Assembly: GCA_002718595.1 (NCBI GenBank)
Contig: PBFD01000002.1
Location: 357,442 to 410,750 of the forward strand
Direction of reading: 5' to 3'
DNA from: Gemmatimonadota bacterium
Lineage (GTDB): Bacteria > Gemmatimonadota > Gemmatimonadetes > Longimicrobiales > Gaopeijiaceae
Length of the DNA: 53,309 bases
This document shows, in pieces, positions 51,354 through 53,309 of the stretch; position 1 is the first letter of the stretch; each line of letters begins with the position of its first letter. The notes under the pieces are model-generated. The model was not told the DNA's origin, did no database searches, and worked only from the letters and a program-made list of their open reading frames with translations. The position numbers and the translations under genes were made by a program.

Positions 51354-52196
51354 ATGAATATGGATGAGCATTCTCTAGCAGATGACTGTTTCTTGCTGTT
51401 GGGAAATCCAGTTAGTCACTCACTGTCTCCCTTGATCCATAATGTGGCGTTGCAATATGCAAAGATTCCAAATACCTACGACACGCTTCAATGTGGAGCT
51501 TCTGAGTTAGAGCCAATAATGAAGAGGTTGTCAGCTTTAAATCTAGGCGGTAACGTGACCCTACCATATAAAGAATTAGCCGCAAGAATTGTAGACCAAT
51601 CCTCTGAAGCTGTTCTTAAAACGGGTGCTTGCAACACTTTTTGGACGAGAGATGGTAAGATTCTTGGCGACAATACAGATGTTGAAGGGTTCAGGAGAGC
51701 ATGTAAAATTTTTATGGGCACTCCCCCCAAAGGACTAAAAGTGTTGGTGTTAGGTGCTGGCGGGGTCGTAAGGGCAGTGTTGATGAGCCTACTGAGGAGT
51801 GGCGTAGGTAAAATCGTAATGCTAAACAGGTCTTTAGATCGGGCGAGGACCGTAGCCAGTCATTTCGATGATGAAAGGATCAATGTTGTTATGAGTAGTA
51901 GGAATATCAGAAATTACGACTTTGATTTGGTAGTCAATGGAACCAGTTTGGGGCTAAGTGCTAAAGATGCTATTCCGTTTGATCTAGATCTTCTCACTAA
52001 GCGAAGTAAAGTCATGGATTTGGTGTATAGAAGGGGTGATACAAAGTTTGTTAGAGATGCCAAGGCGCGAGGACTGTCGGCAGTTGATGGGACGGAAATG
52101 TTATTGCAACAGGCTGCCGTTTCTTTTGAGCTTTGGTGGGATAAGGCGGCACCAGTTGACATCATGAGAAGAACTTTGAAAAATGTAGCTTCTTAA
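51354..52196 (+). CDS. aroE: Shikimate dehydrogenase
   Basis: Reduces dehydroshikimate with NADPH on the route to aromatic amino acids. The 280-residue protein has the shikimate-binding segment GNPVSHSLSPLIHN near residues 15-28. Catalytic Lys and Asp are in GNVTLPYKEL and GDNTDVEGFRRA. The NADPH loop is VLVLGAGGVVRAV, followed by VNGTSLGL. It starts 1 bp after the phosphatase stop. No clear terminator is seen in the 115 bp before gap. Confidence 0.96.
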   Translation: MNMDEHSLADDCFLLLGNPVSHSLSPLIHNVALQYAKIPNTYDTLQCGASELEPIMKRLSALNLGGNVTLPYKELAARIVDQSSEAVLKTGACNTFWTRDGKILGDNTDVEGFRRACKIFMGTPPKGLKVLVLGAGGVVRAVLMSLLRSGVGKIVMLNRSLDRARTVASHFDDERINVVMSSRNIRNYDFDLVVNGTSLGLSAKDAIPFDLDLLTKRSKVMDLVYRRGDTKFVRDAKARGLSAVDGTEMLLQQAAVSFELWWDKAAPVDIMRRTLKNVAS

Positions 52197-52311
52197 TAAT
52201 GTCTTCAAGTTGTCATAGGCTGAGGGAATTGTGGTTTTTTGCATCTCGATTTTTTTGGGGTGACCCTGGCTCTGTATTTTTTCACTCTAGGAGTAAAGAG
52301 GAGGTCGTTAG

Positions 52312-53309
52312 ATGTCGATCCGGATTGCCATTAATGGTTTTGGACGAATAGGTAGAAATGTTGCGAGGGTGGTCCAAAAATCTGATCTGTATGATATAGA
52401 AGTGGTTGCTGTCAACGATCTAACAGATAAAGATATGTTGGCCCACTTGTTCAAGTATGATTCAGTGCATGGGACCTACGATGGTGAAGTGGTTACAAGT
52501 AGTGAAGGGTTAGTTGTGGAAGGAAAGCTATTGAGAGTGTTTTCTGAACGTGACCCAAGTCAGTTGCCGTGGAAAGAGCTTGGTGTTGATATCGTGGTCG
52601 AGTCTACTGGTTTGTTCAGAGAAAGAAGTGAGGCTGCTAAACATCTGGAAGCTGGTGCAAAAAAAGTGATTATCAGCGCTCCTGGAAAAAATGAGGACAA
52701 AACGATTGTCCTGGGAGTCAATGAGAACGAATACGACAGCGAGACGCATGATGTGATCTCCAATGCAAGTTGCACTACTAATTGCCTTTCTCCAGTAATA
52801 AAAGTTCTGAACGAAAGTTTTGGCTTCGTACATGGGCTTATGACTACTGTTCATGCGTATACCAATGATCAAGTGCTTCTGGACGTCCCCAAGAAAGACA
52901 AGAGACGTGCAAGGGCAGCGGCACTTTCGATGATACCTACTACGACTGGAGCAGCCAAAGCAACGTCACTTGTAATCCCTGAAGTAGAAGGCAAAGTTGA
53001 TGGCATGGCCATTCGAGTGCCAACGGCTGACGTTTCTGTGATTGATTTAGTTGCTGAAGTGGAGAAAAAAGTAACTACTGATATGGTTAACAAAGCCATG
53101 AAACAGGCTTCACAAACTAATTTGAATGGAATCCTAGAAGTCTGCGAAAAACCTCTCGTTTCAATAGATTTCCTTGGAAATACTCATAGTTCTATAGTCG
53201 ATGCGCTGAGTACTAGCGTTATGAACGATCATATGGTCAAGATAATTTCATGGTATGATAATGAGTGGGGATATTCTTGTAGGGTTGTTGATCTGGCTGC
53301 ATATGTGGG
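52312..53309 (+). CDS. gap: Glyceraldehyde-3-phosphate dehydrogenase (3' truncated by window end)
   Basis: Glycolytic/gluconeogenic enzyme, 332 codons visible and open to the window edge, so nearly complete. The NAD-binding Rossmann start is IAINGFGRIGRNVAR, with Asp in VAVNDLTD favouring NAD. The catalytic Cys is in ISNASCTTNCLSP and its His partner in TTVHAYTNDQ. The segment SWYDNEWGYSCRVVDL lies near the end. GAGG precedes the ATG. Confidence 0.97.
   Translation, partial: MSIRIAINGFGRIGRNVARVVQKSDLYDIEVVAVNDLTDKDMLAHLFKYDSVHGTYDGEVVTSSEGLVVEGKLLRVFSERDPSQLPWKELGVDIVVESTGLFRERSEAAKHLEAGAKKVIISAPGKNEDKTIVLGVNENEYDSETHDVISNASCTTNCLSPVIKVLNESFGFVHGLMTTVHAYTNDQVLLDVPKKDKRRARAAALSMIPTTTGAAKATSLVIPEVEGKVDGMAIRVPTADVSVIDLVAEVEKKVTTDMVNKAMKQASQTNLNGILEVCEKPLVSIDFLGNTHSSIVDALSTSVMNDHMVKIISWYDNEWGYSCRVVDLAAYV

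Overview
The window is a 53.3 kb piece of an ordinary, gene-dense bacterial chromosome of moderate, slightly AT-rich composition. It shows no phage, insertion sequence, CRISPR array or rRNA. A diderm (outer-membrane) organism is indicated by a TonB-plug-like beta-barrel protein, a lipoprotein and a MltD-like murein transglycosylase. The short RpoZ, the run yicC-gmk-rpoZ-coaBC-udg-dnaB, the LytR_C/LepB/VanZ/AspS run and an ImuB-DUF6504-DnaE2 set together suggest Gemmatimonadota or a close relative, possibly a marine low-GC member. This is inference from gene content; no 16S gene is present.

Layout. 1-5.5 kb: tryptophan genes trpD and trpC-trpF-trpB-trpA, split by an inverted lexA. 5.5-14.2 kb: envelope and housekeeping run (LytR_C protein, signal peptidase I, VanZ, AspRS, PhoH, PgpH-type HD phosphodiesterase, YbeY, MgtE). 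14.2-15.1 kb: a decayed MeaB tail in front of a stand-alone B12-binding mutase subunit, and a small membrane protein. 15.1-15.6 kb: a gene-free leader with a repeated 14-bp element. 15.6-19 kb: RNase G, L21, L27 and a lytic transglycosylase. 19-23.9 kb: a DUF3311/sodium-symporter pair and an NfeD-FloA membrane-microdomain operon. 24-32.4 kb: aconitase, a second sodium symporter, a lipoprotein RidA, a cupin, tRNA-Leu(CAA), citrate synthase and a metallo-beta-lactamase-fold protein. 32.4-38.4 kb: SOS mutagenesis genes dnaE2 and imuB with a DUF6504 partner, interrupted by a nitrilase-family gene. 38.6-44.1 kb: monomeric isocitrate dehydrogenase, leucyl aminopeptidase and an outer-membrane protein. 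44.3-53.3 kb: yicC, gmk, rpoZ, coaBC, udg, dnaB, ispD, tsaC, a low-molecular-weight phosphatase, aroE and a truncated gap.

The main discovery is regulatory. The three SOS-type genes (lexA, imuB, dnaE2) lie on separate stretches of the minus strand. Each has the same 16-bp element, TTCGG-N6-TTCGG (an 11-bp-period direct repeat, 15 of 16 positions identical in all three). Each copy sits 4, 7 or 10 bp downstream of a sigma70-like promoter with a TTGC-type -35 and an exact 17-bp spacer. This is the expected layout of a LexA operator and is a good candidate for the SOS box of this lineage. It also corrects the start codons of imuB and dnaE2.

Metabolically, citrate synthase, aconitase and NADP-type isocitrate dehydrogenase make the oxidative branch from oxaloacetate to 2-oxoglutarate, and the two sodium symporters imply uptake of small solutes by an aerobic heterotroph. 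Many genes overlap by 4 bp or start with GTG or TTG, so translational coupling is common.
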